From: Syntrophaceae bacterium UBA2192
GTDB lineage: Bacteria; Desulfobacterota; Syntrophia; Syntrophales; UBA2192
Direction: 5' to 3'
NCBI GenBank assembly: GCA_002327315.1
Contig: DCVI01000084.1
Span: 481 to 6,541, forward strand
DNA: 6,061 bases
This document shows positions 1-5,876 of the stretch, piece by piece. The position numbers were made by a program, and so were the translations under genes. Each line of letters opens with the position of its first letter. Within the stretch, counting starts at the first letter, position 1. Below the pieces are notes generated by a model. That model was not told the origin of the DNA and searched no databases. It saw nothing but the letters and a program-made list of their open reading frames with translations.

Positions 1-1159
1 GGTTGGTGTACTTCTTGGCGATGCTTACGACAAGCCGGAGGTTTGCCTCCACGAGCTTGCGCTTGGCCAGGCCGGCTTTCTTCTCGCCCGCCTCGATCGT
101 CTCGACAATCTGTCTCAGATCGGCGACGGGGAGCCCTGTTTCGGACTGGACGTGTTTCAGAACCTTTCGGGCCTCTTTGAGGCGCTCTTCGTATTCCCGG
201 AGCCTGGCGGCTGAGATGCGAAGCTCTTTGGTTACCTTGCGCTCCTCCTGCTTGCTTCGACGCATCTGCGCGAAGACGGCCTCGAGGGATTTCAGGGGCA
301 GTTTGGTCTTCAGGCGGATAAACCGGATTTCCGCATCGGCGGTATCCGTCTCGGCCGTGAAGTCCTTGAGCTTCGCGACCATTCTCTGGACGCGCTTCTT
401 GCTCAGGTTGATCTCCCGGCAGGTCCTGGCGATGTTCTTGTTGTTCTTCTCCAGTTTTGCTTCCAGGTCCTTGCGTTCGTCTTCGTCGGTGCCTTTTTCG
501 CGGAGCTTCCTGCGAAGGGTGTCGTTGCGCCGGTCGATCTCGGTGATCCGGTCGATGAGCTTGATGACCCGTTCGCTGTGGATATCCTCCTCGACAAAGC
601 CGTCCTCGTCCTCGAGATTGTCCACGATGCTCTTCACACGCAGATCGCCCGTTTTCAGCTCCTTTCCCATCCCGACGAGGTCCTTGACCGCGGTAAGCAC
701 GCTGAAGACGGCATCGGTGATCTCCCGCTCGCCTTCCTCGATCTTTTTGGCGATCTCCACTTCCTCGTCGCGGTTCAGGAGTGACACGAGGCCCATCTCG
801 CGCAGGTACATCTTGACCGGGTCGCCGGTCCTTGCCCCGCTGGGAAGGATCGCGAGCAGCTCTTCTTCTCCTTCTTCCTTCGCTTCGGCGACTTCTTCGA
901 CGGTTTTCTTCAGGACGATCTTTTCACCCTTGTCCGTATCGATGATGTCGATGTTCTTTTCCCCGAAGAGCATGATGATCTCGTCGATCTGGTCCGACGA
1001 GACAATGTCCGAAGGGAGCATCTCGTTGACGTCGTCGTAGGTCAAAAACCCCTTTTCCTCCCCGAGCGAGATGAGTTTTTTCACCTCGTCGGACTGGATA
1101 TCCTTGGAGAGGAAGGTTTCTCCGCGGCGCCGGTTATCCTTTACATTCTTTTTGCTCAT
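1..1159 (-). CDS. rpoD: RNA polymerase primary sigma factor RpoD (sigma70), N-terminal part, cut by left edge
   Basis: This is the housekeeping sigma factor that directs core RNA polymerase to -10/-35 promoters. Reading the reverse complement from the ATG at 1159 gives 386 uninterrupted codons to the window edge. Residues about 18-75 match sigma region 1.1 (GFLTYDDVNEMLPSDIVSSD, close to the E. coli pattern). Residues 113-146 are region 1.2 (DPVKMYLREMG, then LLNRDEEVEIAKKIEEGE). Residues about 147-360 are the charged, helical non-conserved region typical of group 1 sigma factors. Residues 366-386 begin region 2.1 (KRKLVEANLRLVVSIAKKYT). Regions 2.2-4 lie outside the window. The start overlaps the end of dnaG by 26 nt. 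AAGGAA lies 11 nt before this ATG. Another in-frame ATG at 1180 (seven codons earlier) has a poorer ribosome site, so 1159 is preferred. Presence of region 1.1 and the long non-conserved region argues against an alternative sigma factor. Confidence 0.97.
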   Translation of the reverse strand, partial: MSKKNVKDNRRRGETFLSKDIQSDEVKKLISLGEEKGFLTYDDVNEMLPSDIVSSDQIDEIIMLFGEKNIDIIDTDKGEKIVLKKTVEEVAEAKEEGEEELLAILPSGARTGDPVKMYLREMGLVSLLNRDEEVEIAKKIEEGEREITDAVFSVLTAVKDLVGMGKELKTGDLRVKSIVDNLEDEDGFVEEDIHSERVIKLIDRITEIDRRNDTLRRKLREKGTDEDERKDLEAKLEKNNKNIARTCREINLSKKRVQRMVAKLKDFTAETDTADAEIRFIRLKTKLPLKSLEAVFAQMRRSKQEERKVTKELRISAARLREYEERLKEARKVLKHVQSETGLPVADLRQIVETIEAGEKKAGLAKRKLVEANLRLVVSIAKKYTN

Positions 1160-2906
1160 GGCGTAATCGTTCCTTTTCATCTAGAAGCCGGTTGAACAGT
1201 TCCTGGTCTCCCGCTTCCTGCGCTCTCAACAGCCTGACCCTCAGGTCACGCTGCTTTTCTTTGTACCATCGTTCCTTGACCCTCCGGACGGTGTCGTCGA
1301 AGAGCCGGTCCCTGACGGCGCTGTCCGGCTGGCCCGCCGAAACCGTCAGCTCGAGGAGTTTTTCCCGGACCGCCCGGTTTTCAATCCGTTCGACCATGCC
1401 GGCCAGGCTGGGGCTCTCTCCCTCGCGATGGCCCGCAGCGATGGTTTCCCCCAGGCTCTTCAGCACGTCACTCATGAAGAAGGCCAGGATGTTTCCCTGG
1501 ACGACGTCGCGGATCCTGGAAGGATTTTCGATCATCATCTGGATGAGGCTAATCTCCACAGGGTCGATCCCCGCCGTTGCCCGGCGTGGTGCCTGCGCCT
1601 CTTCCTGTCGTCCTGCCGGGCGGTGGCGGCTCACCTCGCTCCGGACCAGCTCCTCATCGACGCCAAGGCGCTCCGAGACACGCCTCATGAACTGGCCGCG
1701 CTCGGCGGCATCGGAGATGCCTGCCATGAAGGGGATGGCGACTTTCAGCGCGCCTCTCCGATCGTCGATGTTCGTGCCCTTTCCGATGACCTCGTCGATG
1801 TAATAATCGACGAGGGCGCGGGCACGTCCAATCTCCTCCAGGAAAGCCTCTTTCCCGTGCTTCGAGATGAATTCGTCGGGGTCCTTTCCATCGGGCAGCA
1901 CCACGGCCTTTGCCCGCAATCCGCGCTCCAGGAAGAGGGACATGCTCCTCTCCAGGGCGGCCTTCCCACCGGTGTCGGTGTCGAAGGTGAGGGCCACGGA
2001 TCCCGTATATCGCTTGATCAGATCCACATGTTCCCGGGTGAGTGCCGTTCCCAGGGTAGCCGCGACGTTCGGGATCCCGTGGTTCCACAGGGCGAGGAGA
2101 TCAAAATACCCTTCCACAATGATCAGGGTTTCGTCCCTGCGGATCGAGTTCTTGGCCCGGGCAAGCCCGTAGAGATTCCTGCCCTTGACATATATGGGTG
2201 ACTCGGGGGAATTGAGGTATTTCGGCTCACCCTCCCCGATGATCCTACCCCCGAAAGCGATCACGTTGCCGTTGACGTCCTCGATGGGAAACATCAGCCG
2301 GCCCCGAAACCGGTCGTAGAAGTCGCCGTCTTTCCTGGATACCAGAAGACCCGCCTGCTCGGCGTGCTTCAGCGGAACCTTTTCCCCCTGCAGGTGGTCC
2401 CGGAGGTTTCTCCACCCCTCCGGGGCATAGCCGAGCCGGAAGGTTTCGATCACTTCCGTCCTGATTCCTCTCTTTTCGAGATAGGCCTTCCCCCGGGTAC
2501 CCGCAGGCAGGCGCATCGTCCTGGCGTAATAACCGGCGGCGAGGTGGTTGACACGGAGCAGGATCTCCCTCAGGTCCTGGTGGCCCTTTTCCTTCGGCGT
2601 GAACTCACGGGCGGGAAGGGGGATGCCGAGTTTTCCCGCCAGGTGGCGCACCGTTTCCGGGAACGTCATGTTGGTGATCTTCATCAGGAAGGAAAAGGCA
2701 TTTCCTCCCTCGCCGCACCCGAAGCAGTGGTAAATCTGCTTTTCGGCGTTGACCGTGAACGAAGGGGTTTTTTCCTTGTGAAAGGGACAGGACCCGAGGT
2801 AATTCCGCCCCGCTTTTTTTAGCGTGACATACTCGGAAACCAGATCGACAATGTTGACCCGGTTTCGTATTTCTTCGATCCGGTCCTCGGGAATGTAACC
2901 CTTCAA
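1134..2906 (-). CDS. dnaG: DNA primase DnaG
   Basis: This 590-residue primase makes RNA primers at the replication fork, working with the replicative helicase. The CHC2 zinc finger is complete: C40, H43, C61, C64. The RNA polymerase core follows, with the basic motif RFRGRLMFPI (199-208), PKYLNSPESPIY (228-239), and a TOPRIM fold with E265 in EGYFD and D309/D311 in FDTDTGG. DPDEF (342-346) is also conserved. These acidic residues fall at the same numbers as in E. coli DnaG. The C-terminal ~140 residues are the divergent helical helicase-binding domain. The length is normal. The start is TTG at 2906: the frame is closed by TGA and TAG just upstream and contains no ATG or GTG there, and KGYIPEDRIEEIR is the normal family N-terminus. 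Only a poor GGA lies close to the start, so translation is probably weak, as is known for E. coli dnaG. The 3' end overlaps rpoD by 26 nt. Confidence 0.97.
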   Translation of the reverse strand: MKGYIPEDRIEEIRNRVNIVDLVSEYVTLKKAGRNYLGSCPFHKEKTPSFTVNAEKQIYHCFGCGEGGNAFSFLMKITNMTFPETVRHLAGKLGIPLPAREFTPKEKGHQDLREILLRVNHLAAGYYARTMRLPAGTRGKAYLEKRGIRTEVIETFRLGYAPEGWRNLRDHLQGEKVPLKHAEQAGLLVSRKDGDFYDRFRGRLMFPIEDVNGNVIAFGGRIIGEGEPKYLNSPESPIYVKGRNLYGLARAKNSIRRDETLIIVEGYFDLLALWNHGIPNVAATLGTALTREHVDLIKRYTGSVALTFDTDTGGKAALERSMSLFLERGLRAKAVVLPDGKDPDEFISKHGKEAFLEEIGRARALVDYYIDEVIGKGTNIDDRRGALKVAIPFMAGISDAAERGQFMRRVSERLGVDEELVRSEVSRHRPAGRQEEAQAPRRATAGIDPVEISLIQMMIENPSRIRDVVQGNILAFFMSDVLKSLGETIAAGHREGESPSLAGMVERIENRAVREKLLELTVSAGQPDSAVRDRLFDDTVRRVKERWYKEKQRDLRVRLLRAQEAGDQELFNRLLDEKERLRHEQKECKG

Positions 2907-2938
2907 GATCCGATACCCGTTTTCAAGGCCTCACCCCT

Positions 2939-2966
2939 AATATAATAAAGATCGCAAAGGTGTAAA
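2939..2966 (-). promoter_or_regulatory. Predicted sigma70 promoter for dnaG-rpoD
   Basis: On the minus strand, TTTACA (2966-2961) and TATATT (2944-2939) are separated by 16 bp; each differs from consensus at one position. Transcription would start near 2932, leaving a leader of about 25 nt before the TTG of dnaG. An A8 tract at 2985-2978 lies where an UP element would sit. The promoter would let dnaG-rpoD be expressed apart from yqeY. It is predicted from sequence only. Confidence 0.6.
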
Positions 2967-2975
2967 GGCTCGGCC

Positions 2976-2994
2976 CGTTTTTTTTCAAAAAACG
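2976..2994. repeat. Perfect A/T-tract dyad upstream of dnaG promoter
   Basis: CGTTTTTT (2976-2983) and AAAAAACG (2987-2994) form an 8-bp perfect inverted repeat around a 3-nt centre; the T run on the plus strand is eight long. Read on the minus strand, the A8 run is about 46-53 bp upstream of the predicted dnaG transcription start, consistent with an UP element or bent DNA. A hairpin or terminator role is less likely because the stem is almost all A-T. Confidence 0.4.
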
Positions 2995-3020
2995 CGCGCC
3001 GCTGCATCGGGTCCTGTCGA

Positions 3021-3047
3021 CCGGGGAACCTCTCTGGTGTGCCCCGG
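3021..3047 (-). terminator. GC-rich hairpin after yqeY, possible weak or attenuating terminator
   Basis: CCGGGG (3021-3026) pairs with CCCCGG (3042-3047), and inside it ACC (3028-3030) can pair with GGT (3036-3038) around a 5-nt loop. It begins 17 nt after the yqeY stop codon. No U tract follows on the minus strand, so it is not a classic intrinsic terminator. It may protect the yqeY transcript's 3' end, or transcription may read through into dnaG. Confidence 0.3.
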
Positions 3048-3064
3048 GGCTCACTGCCTGCCCG

Positions 3065-3511
3065 TCAGCCGGCAAGTTTCGCTTTGACGGTATCGCTCAC
3101 CAGCTTGCCGTCGGCCTTGCCCGCCACCCTGGGCATGAGGACCTTCATGACCTTTCCCATATCCTTGACGCTCGTTGCGCCGGCCTCGGCGATGGCTTTT
3201 ACGACCTCCGCCTCGACTTCCTCCGCGGACATCTGCTGGGGCATAAAGGCCTGGACGACACGGAGCTCATACTCCTCCTTGTCGACCAGATCCTGGCGGT
3301 TGCCGGTCTTGAACTGCTCGATGGAGTCTTTTCGCTGCTTCACGATCGATGAGAGAACCTGGAGGATTTCCGAATCGTTCAACTCGCGCTTGGCATCGAT
3401 CTCCTTGTTGTGAAGCGCCGTCTTGATCATCCGGATTGTCCCGAGTTTGAGAGAATCCTTCGCCTTTGCCGCTACGACCATCTCGCTGTTGATCTTTTCT
3501 TTCAGACTCAT
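3065..3511 (-). CDS. yqeY: YqeY/GatB-tail family protein
   Basis: This is a 148-residue soluble protein of the YqeY (GatB_YqeY) family, related to the C-terminal tail domain of the GatB amidotransferase subunit. Its cellular role is not settled; a tRNA-linked role is suggested only by that relationship. Family features are visible in order: RMIKTALHNKEID (27-39), QRKDSIEQF (59-67), DLVDKEEYEL (74-83), FMPQQMSAEEVE (89-100), then SVKDMGKVMKVLMPRVAGKADG (114-135, written here as the family's glycine/lysine-rich end). The length is full for the family. The ATG at 3511 is chosen because the family N-terminus MSLKEKI begins there and a G-rich ribosome site (GGTGGGGGG, 3525-3517) precedes it. The frame stays open further upstream to a TTG at 3622, but those 37 extra codons are not family-like and start right at the predicted transcription start. 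yqeY commonly lies just before dnaG-rpoD, as here. Confidence 0.93.
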   Translation of the reverse strand: MSLKEKINSEMVVAAKAKDSLKLGTIRMIKTALHNKEIDAKRELNDSEILQVLSSIVKQRKDSIEQFKTGNRQDLVDKEEYELRVVQAFMPQQMSAEEVEAEVVKAIAEAGATSVKDMGKVMKVLMPRVAGKADGKLVSDTVKAKLAG

Positions 3512-3546
3512 GGTGCCCCCCACCGTTGAGATTGATTCGTTCAGGC

Positions 3547-3597
3547 ACCCGCCTTGCGGGTCGGGATGAGTGCAAGCTTGACCGTCCCGCGAACGGG
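3547..3597 (-). promoter_or_regulatory. Two small hairpins in the yqeY leader
   Basis: In the predicted leader on the minus strand, a 5-bp stem TCCCG/CGGGA closes a TTCG tetraloop (3598-3585), followed by the palindrome CAAGCTTG (3580-3573) and a perfect 6-bp stem ACCCGC/GCGGGT with an AAG loop (3561-3547). The second hairpin ends about 20 nt before the G-rich ribosome site. They could regulate or stabilise the transcript. I recognise no known riboswitch or ribosomal-protein leader here. Confidence 0.3.
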
Positions 3598-3625
3598 AAA
3601 ACCACTTTACTTCAAAATTCAACTA

Positions 3626-3653
3626 TTTATAAGAGAACCTGATAATTTGTCAA
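3626..3653 (-). promoter_or_regulatory. Strong predicted sigma70 promoter for yqeY
   Basis: A perfect -35 box TTGACA (3653-3648) and a -10 box TATAAA (3631-3626, one mismatch) are 16 bp apart on the minus strand, inside an AT-rich patch. Transcription would start near 3619, giving a leader of about 107 nt before the yqeY ATG. This is the best promoter match in the window. Confidence 0.7.
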
Positions 3654-3716
3654 TGAATTTTTCCAACACCTTGCCCTTCACCCCGGCTCATTCCCCTGTT
3701 AATAAGAGGAGGAGAT

Positions 3717-3775
3717 GAATCACCCTCACCTCGATCCTCTCCCCTCAAGGGAGAGGAAGATCAGGGAAGGGGTTT
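3717..3775. repeat. Palindromic intergenic repeat (REP/MITE-like)
   Basis: A core hairpin CCTCTCCC (3736-3743)/GGGAGAGG (3749-3756) with a 5-nt loop is flanked by imperfectly matching arms: ACCCTCACCTCGATC on the left, and the reverse complement of GATCAGGGAAGGGGT on the right. Sequences of the 'CACCT..ATCCTCTCCC..GGGAGAGG' kind are widespread multicopy intergenic repeats in bacterial genomes and produce recurrent spurious small proteins. Only one copy is in the window, so repetition itself cannot be shown here. The exact ends are uncertain. Confidence 0.55.
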
Positions 3776-3816
3776 TTCATAGGGAGAGGGCGCCTATAGG
3801 GAAATGAGTTTTATGG

Positions 3817-3850
3817 GAAAAGAAAGGGCCCGGATCGTCGATCCGGGCCC
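3817..3850 (-). terminator. Intrinsic terminator of the atpE-dCache unit
   Basis: A perfect 11-bp stem, GGGCCCGGATC (3850-3840 on the minus strand) with GATCCGGGCCC (3836-3826), encloses a 3-nt loop and is followed by TTTCTTTT. It lies 27 nt after the stop codon of the dCache gene. The T tail exists only on the minus strand, so it terminates leftward transcription. Confidence 0.9.
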
Positions 3851-3877
3851 CTGTTGCGGTCAACCGTTCAAGGATGA

Positions 3878-5194
3878 TTACTTTTCTTCCTCGTCGTCAT
3901 AAAGGTCTTCTTTCACACCTTCCGCTCCGGCAGGAACTTCGGTGTCGAGAGAGCGACCGATGCCCCGGGCCAGCAGGGCCGAGATCCCGAACAGCAGGAT
4001 CACGGCAGCGATGATGATGATGACGATCGTCGATGTCCAGCCCTTAACTTCCTGGTTGATCTTCTCCGCCGTGGCTGTCGCCATCTCCTGGAATTTCGCG
4101 ATGTCGACACCCATCCCGATCCAGCCGAAACCGGCAGGTTCCGGATATGCCTTGGCGAAGTACTTGATCGGTGCATAGGCCACGTACTTGTCGCGGTTCG
4201 CGAACTTGTAGTTCTTGAATCCCGCTTTGCCCGCCGCAGCCTCCTTGGCCACTTCAGGCAGGCCCGGATCCATGAACCCGAGCAAATTGAGGTTCAGGAC
4301 CTCCTTGCCTTCCTTGGTCAGGGCCTCGGCGCTTTCCTTGGTCAGCGGCTGCACCGCCGTCCCGTCGGGGTTCAGGCCTTCAATGTGATAATCGAGCGGG
4401 TGAGAAATCATCAGCCCCTTGTTGTCCACCATGTAGGCGTAATTGCCTGTCGACGCATCGGCCTCGAACACATAGTCCGCCTGCGTCGGAACGATGTGAT
4501 CCGTAAAGGCCGCCAGGTGCCTGTAATCGAGGCTCAGCACCACGACGCCCGAAAGCCCGCCCTTGTCGAAGATCGGGGTGGCGAAACGAACGACACCGGA
4601 ATACCTCTTACCCTTTTCGAACTCCTGCTTCGTCACGTACCAGCCGGTCACGTGAGAGACGTAGACATCACCCTTGCCGAGTCCGATGGCCTTCGAGAAG
4701 TAATCCTCGGACTTGTAGGTTGTGTTGCCAGGGGCCGCCACGTTTCTCAGCTGGTTCTTCCCTGCCACGGCGCCGTTCACGATCCGGACGATCTCGTTGC
4801 CCGACCGGTCGATAAGGGACATCTCCGCGTAGAGAGGCGCTGCAACTTTCTGGATCTTGCCGTCCTTGTCCTTCACCCAGAGATTTCGTTTCTTCTGATC
4901 AACAAAGGACTGGTAGGCGGCTTCCGAGCCCGGGAGGATGGAGGCGACGAGGATGTCGTTTTCCCTCTCCCGGAGGAAATTGGCCACTTCCTCCGCCGTG
5001 TTGATTGCCCGAATCTTGATCTCTTCCTGGGATTTCTGGTCCAGAACGGTGGTTGCTCGCTCTCTTGCGGTATCCCCCACTTTGAAGATGCCGTTGGCGA
5101 TGAGGAAAGCCATGAGAGACAGGGGAATGACGATAAGCAGGAAGAATATTCTTCCGATGGAGAATAACTGCTTATCTTTCTTAGTCTCTGCCAT
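3878..5194 (-). CDS. Solo double-Cache (dCache) membrane-anchored sensor protein without an output domain
   Basis: The 438-residue protein has a short basic cytoplasmic start, a transmembrane helix at about 15-35, a large extracytoplasmic part and a second transmembrane helix at about 388-409. The external part reads like a double Cache/PDC ligand-binding domain: LIDRSGNEIVRI (127-138), YFSKAIGLGKGDVYVSHVTGW (165-185) and FATPIFDKGGLSGVVVLSLDY (204-224) in the distal half; YMVDNKGLMISHP (254-266) and GWIGMGVDI (357-365) in the proximal half. Such domains bind small molecules such as amino or organic acids; the ligand here is unknown. After the second helix only about 29 residues remain: a HAMP-like stub (ARGIGRSLDTEV) and a tail with seven acidic residues in the last ten. 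No kinase, chemotaxis, cyclase or phosphatase domain follows. The ATG at 5194 has AGGGGG 8 nt upstream. The gene lies 41 nt after atpE with no terminator between, suggesting co-transcription. The dCache assignment is from pattern, not from a search. Confidence 0.85.
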   Translation of the reverse strand: MAETKKDKQLFSIGRIFFLLIVIPLSLMAFLIANGIFKVGDTARERATTVLDQKSQEEIKIRAINTAEEVANFLRERENDILVASILPGSEAAYQSFVDQKKRNLWVKDKDGKIQKVAAPLYAEMSLIDRSGNEIVRIVNGAVAGKNQLRNVAAPGNTTYKSEDYFSKAIGLGKGDVYVSHVTGWYVTKQEFEKGKRYSGVVRFATPIFDKGGLSGVVVLSLDYRHLAAFTDHIVPTQADYVFEADASTGNYAYMVDNKGLMISHPLDYHIEGLNPDGTAVQPLTKESAEALTKEGKEVLNLNLLGFMDPGLPEVAKEAAAGKAGFKNYKFANRDKYVAYAPIKYFAKAYPEPAGFGWIGMGVDIAKFQEMATATAEKINQEVKGWTSTIVIIIIAAVILLFGISALLARGIGRSLDTEVPAGAEGVKEDLYDDEEEK

Positions 5195-5235
5195 ACTCTT
5201 TTCCCCCTATTCTGTAATTTTTTTCAGAGCGGATC

Positions 5236-5601
5236 TTACTTGAGGATCAATGCCGCGTAGGGGTTGGCATAGAGAATGACCAGACCGATAACCAGAGCGT
5301 AAATAACGCAGGACTCTGCCATGGCCATGCCGACGAGCATGGTCGTCATGATCTTGCCCTGCACGCCGGGGTTGCGACCGACGGCCATACAGGCGCCGTT
5401 GGCAGCGTTGCCGATGCCCGCGCCCGCACCGATTGCGCCCAGGCCCACACCGATACCGGCCGCCAGCATGGCGCCGACAGCAAAGAACACCTTGTTATAG
5501 GCATCCCCGGAAGGAAGTGCCTCCGCCGCGAGCACTGCCGGGGCGAAAACCAGAAGGGTGAACAATGCTGAACAAATGGTTAACAACGTCTTCTTGAACA
5601 T
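5236..5601 (-). CDS. atpE: F0F1 ATP synthase subunit c with N-terminal signal-like extension
   Basis: This is the membrane ring subunit that carries H+ or Na+ through F0 to drive ATP synthesis, or the reverse. The 121-residue sequence has a first helix (about 37-64) rich in GxGxG (glycines at 49, 51, 53, 55, 58, 60, 62, 64), the polar loop R76-N77-P78, and a second helix (about 84-113) with the ion-binding carboxylate E96 in AMAES and the ending ILYANP. Canonical c subunits are about 75-90 residues; the excess is an N-terminal stretch (1-25) with lysines, a hydrophobic core and VLA|AEA, which looks like a cleavable signal peptide. AAAGGAG precedes the ATG by 9 nt, a strong ribosome site. Downstream comes the dCache gene. 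No atpB, the common upstream partner, is recognisable in the 460 bases to the right. Confidence 0.95.
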   Translation of the reverse strand: MFKKTLLTICSALFTLLVFAPAVLAAEALPSGDAYNKVFFAVGAMLAAGIGVGLGAIGAGAGIGNAANGACMAVGRNPGVQGKIMTTMLVGMAMAESCVIYALVIGLVILYANPYAALILK

Positions 5602-5632
5602 AACCTCTTTCTCCTTTCATCTTATATTGATG

Positions 5633-5661
5633 CTATAAATTTTGTCCCCTGAGTAGCACAA
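5633..5661 (-). promoter_or_regulatory. Possible sigma70 promoter for atpE
   Basis: On the minus strand TTGTGC (5661-5656) and TTATAG (5638-5633) are 17 bp apart, giving a leader of about 25-30 nt. Both boxes are only moderate matches. A nearer TATAAG would start transcription inside the ribosome site and is less likely. Transcription could also arrive from further right. Confidence 0.3.
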
Positions 5662-5833
5662 CCGGCCCTCGAGTTAAAGGGAAATCTGCTCAAAACGGCG
5701 AAAGGGTTTGCAACCGATATGCCACGGGGTCGACCCAAGACGATTTTCTCTTAAACGTTTGAAATAATGGCTTATATCGGAACGCGATGCAGCGAAGGGA
5801 ACCCTGAAAGACGGGCTTTCGTTTAACGTTTCT

Positions 5834-5856
5834 TTCAATTCCGCGTCGAAATTGAA
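5834..5856. repeat. Hairpin-forming inverted repeat
   Basis: TTCAATT (5834-5840) and AATTGAA (5850-5856) pair perfectly. On the minus strand the stem extends inward to nine pairs with one G-T pair around a 5-nt loop GACGC. It is about 230 bp upstream of the atpE start. It may be a regulator site or part of a leader, and it is too weak in G-C and lacks a T tail for a terminator. Confidence 0.35.
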
Positions 5857-5876
5857 CGAATCGTGGAATGAGAACA

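Larger units (their letters stand above)
3512..3877. other. Intergenic region between the dCache gene and yqeY
   Basis: These 366 bases hold no convincing gene. From right to left they contain the terminator of the dCache gene, a palindromic intergenic repeat, the yqeY promoter and a leader with two small hairpins. A plus-strand frame of 31 codons (3715-3807) with a good-looking ribosome site is read straight through the repeat and is not credible. The AT-rich segment around 3601-3660 stands out against the GC-rich surroundings and fits a promoter. Confidence 0.75.

Noticed and set aside
3..1040. Long plus-strand open frame of 345 codons
   Set aside because: It is antisense to rpoD, whose minus-strand translation matches sigma70 region by region. 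The plus-strand product is Ser/Arg-rich low-complexity shadow sequence.
1192..2201. Plus-strand frames of 203 and 257 codons, and other frames over 1654-2822
   Set aside because: They are shadows of dnaG, whose zinc finger and TOPRIM motifs are intact on the minus strand.
3512..3622. 37-codon N-terminal extension of yqeY from a TTG
   Set aside because: It would start at the predicted transcription start, spans the leader hairpins and is not family-like; the ATG at 3511 has its own G-rich ribosome site.
3715..3807. Plus-strand 31-codon frame preceded by GAGGAGG
   Set aside because: It is read through the palindromic intergenic repeat; products beginning like MNHPHLDPLPSRER are a well-known repeat artefact.
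4385..5167. Plus-strand frame of 260 codons
   Set aside because: It is antisense to the dCache gene, which has matching membrane helices, a ribosome site and a terminator. The plus product shows no domain.
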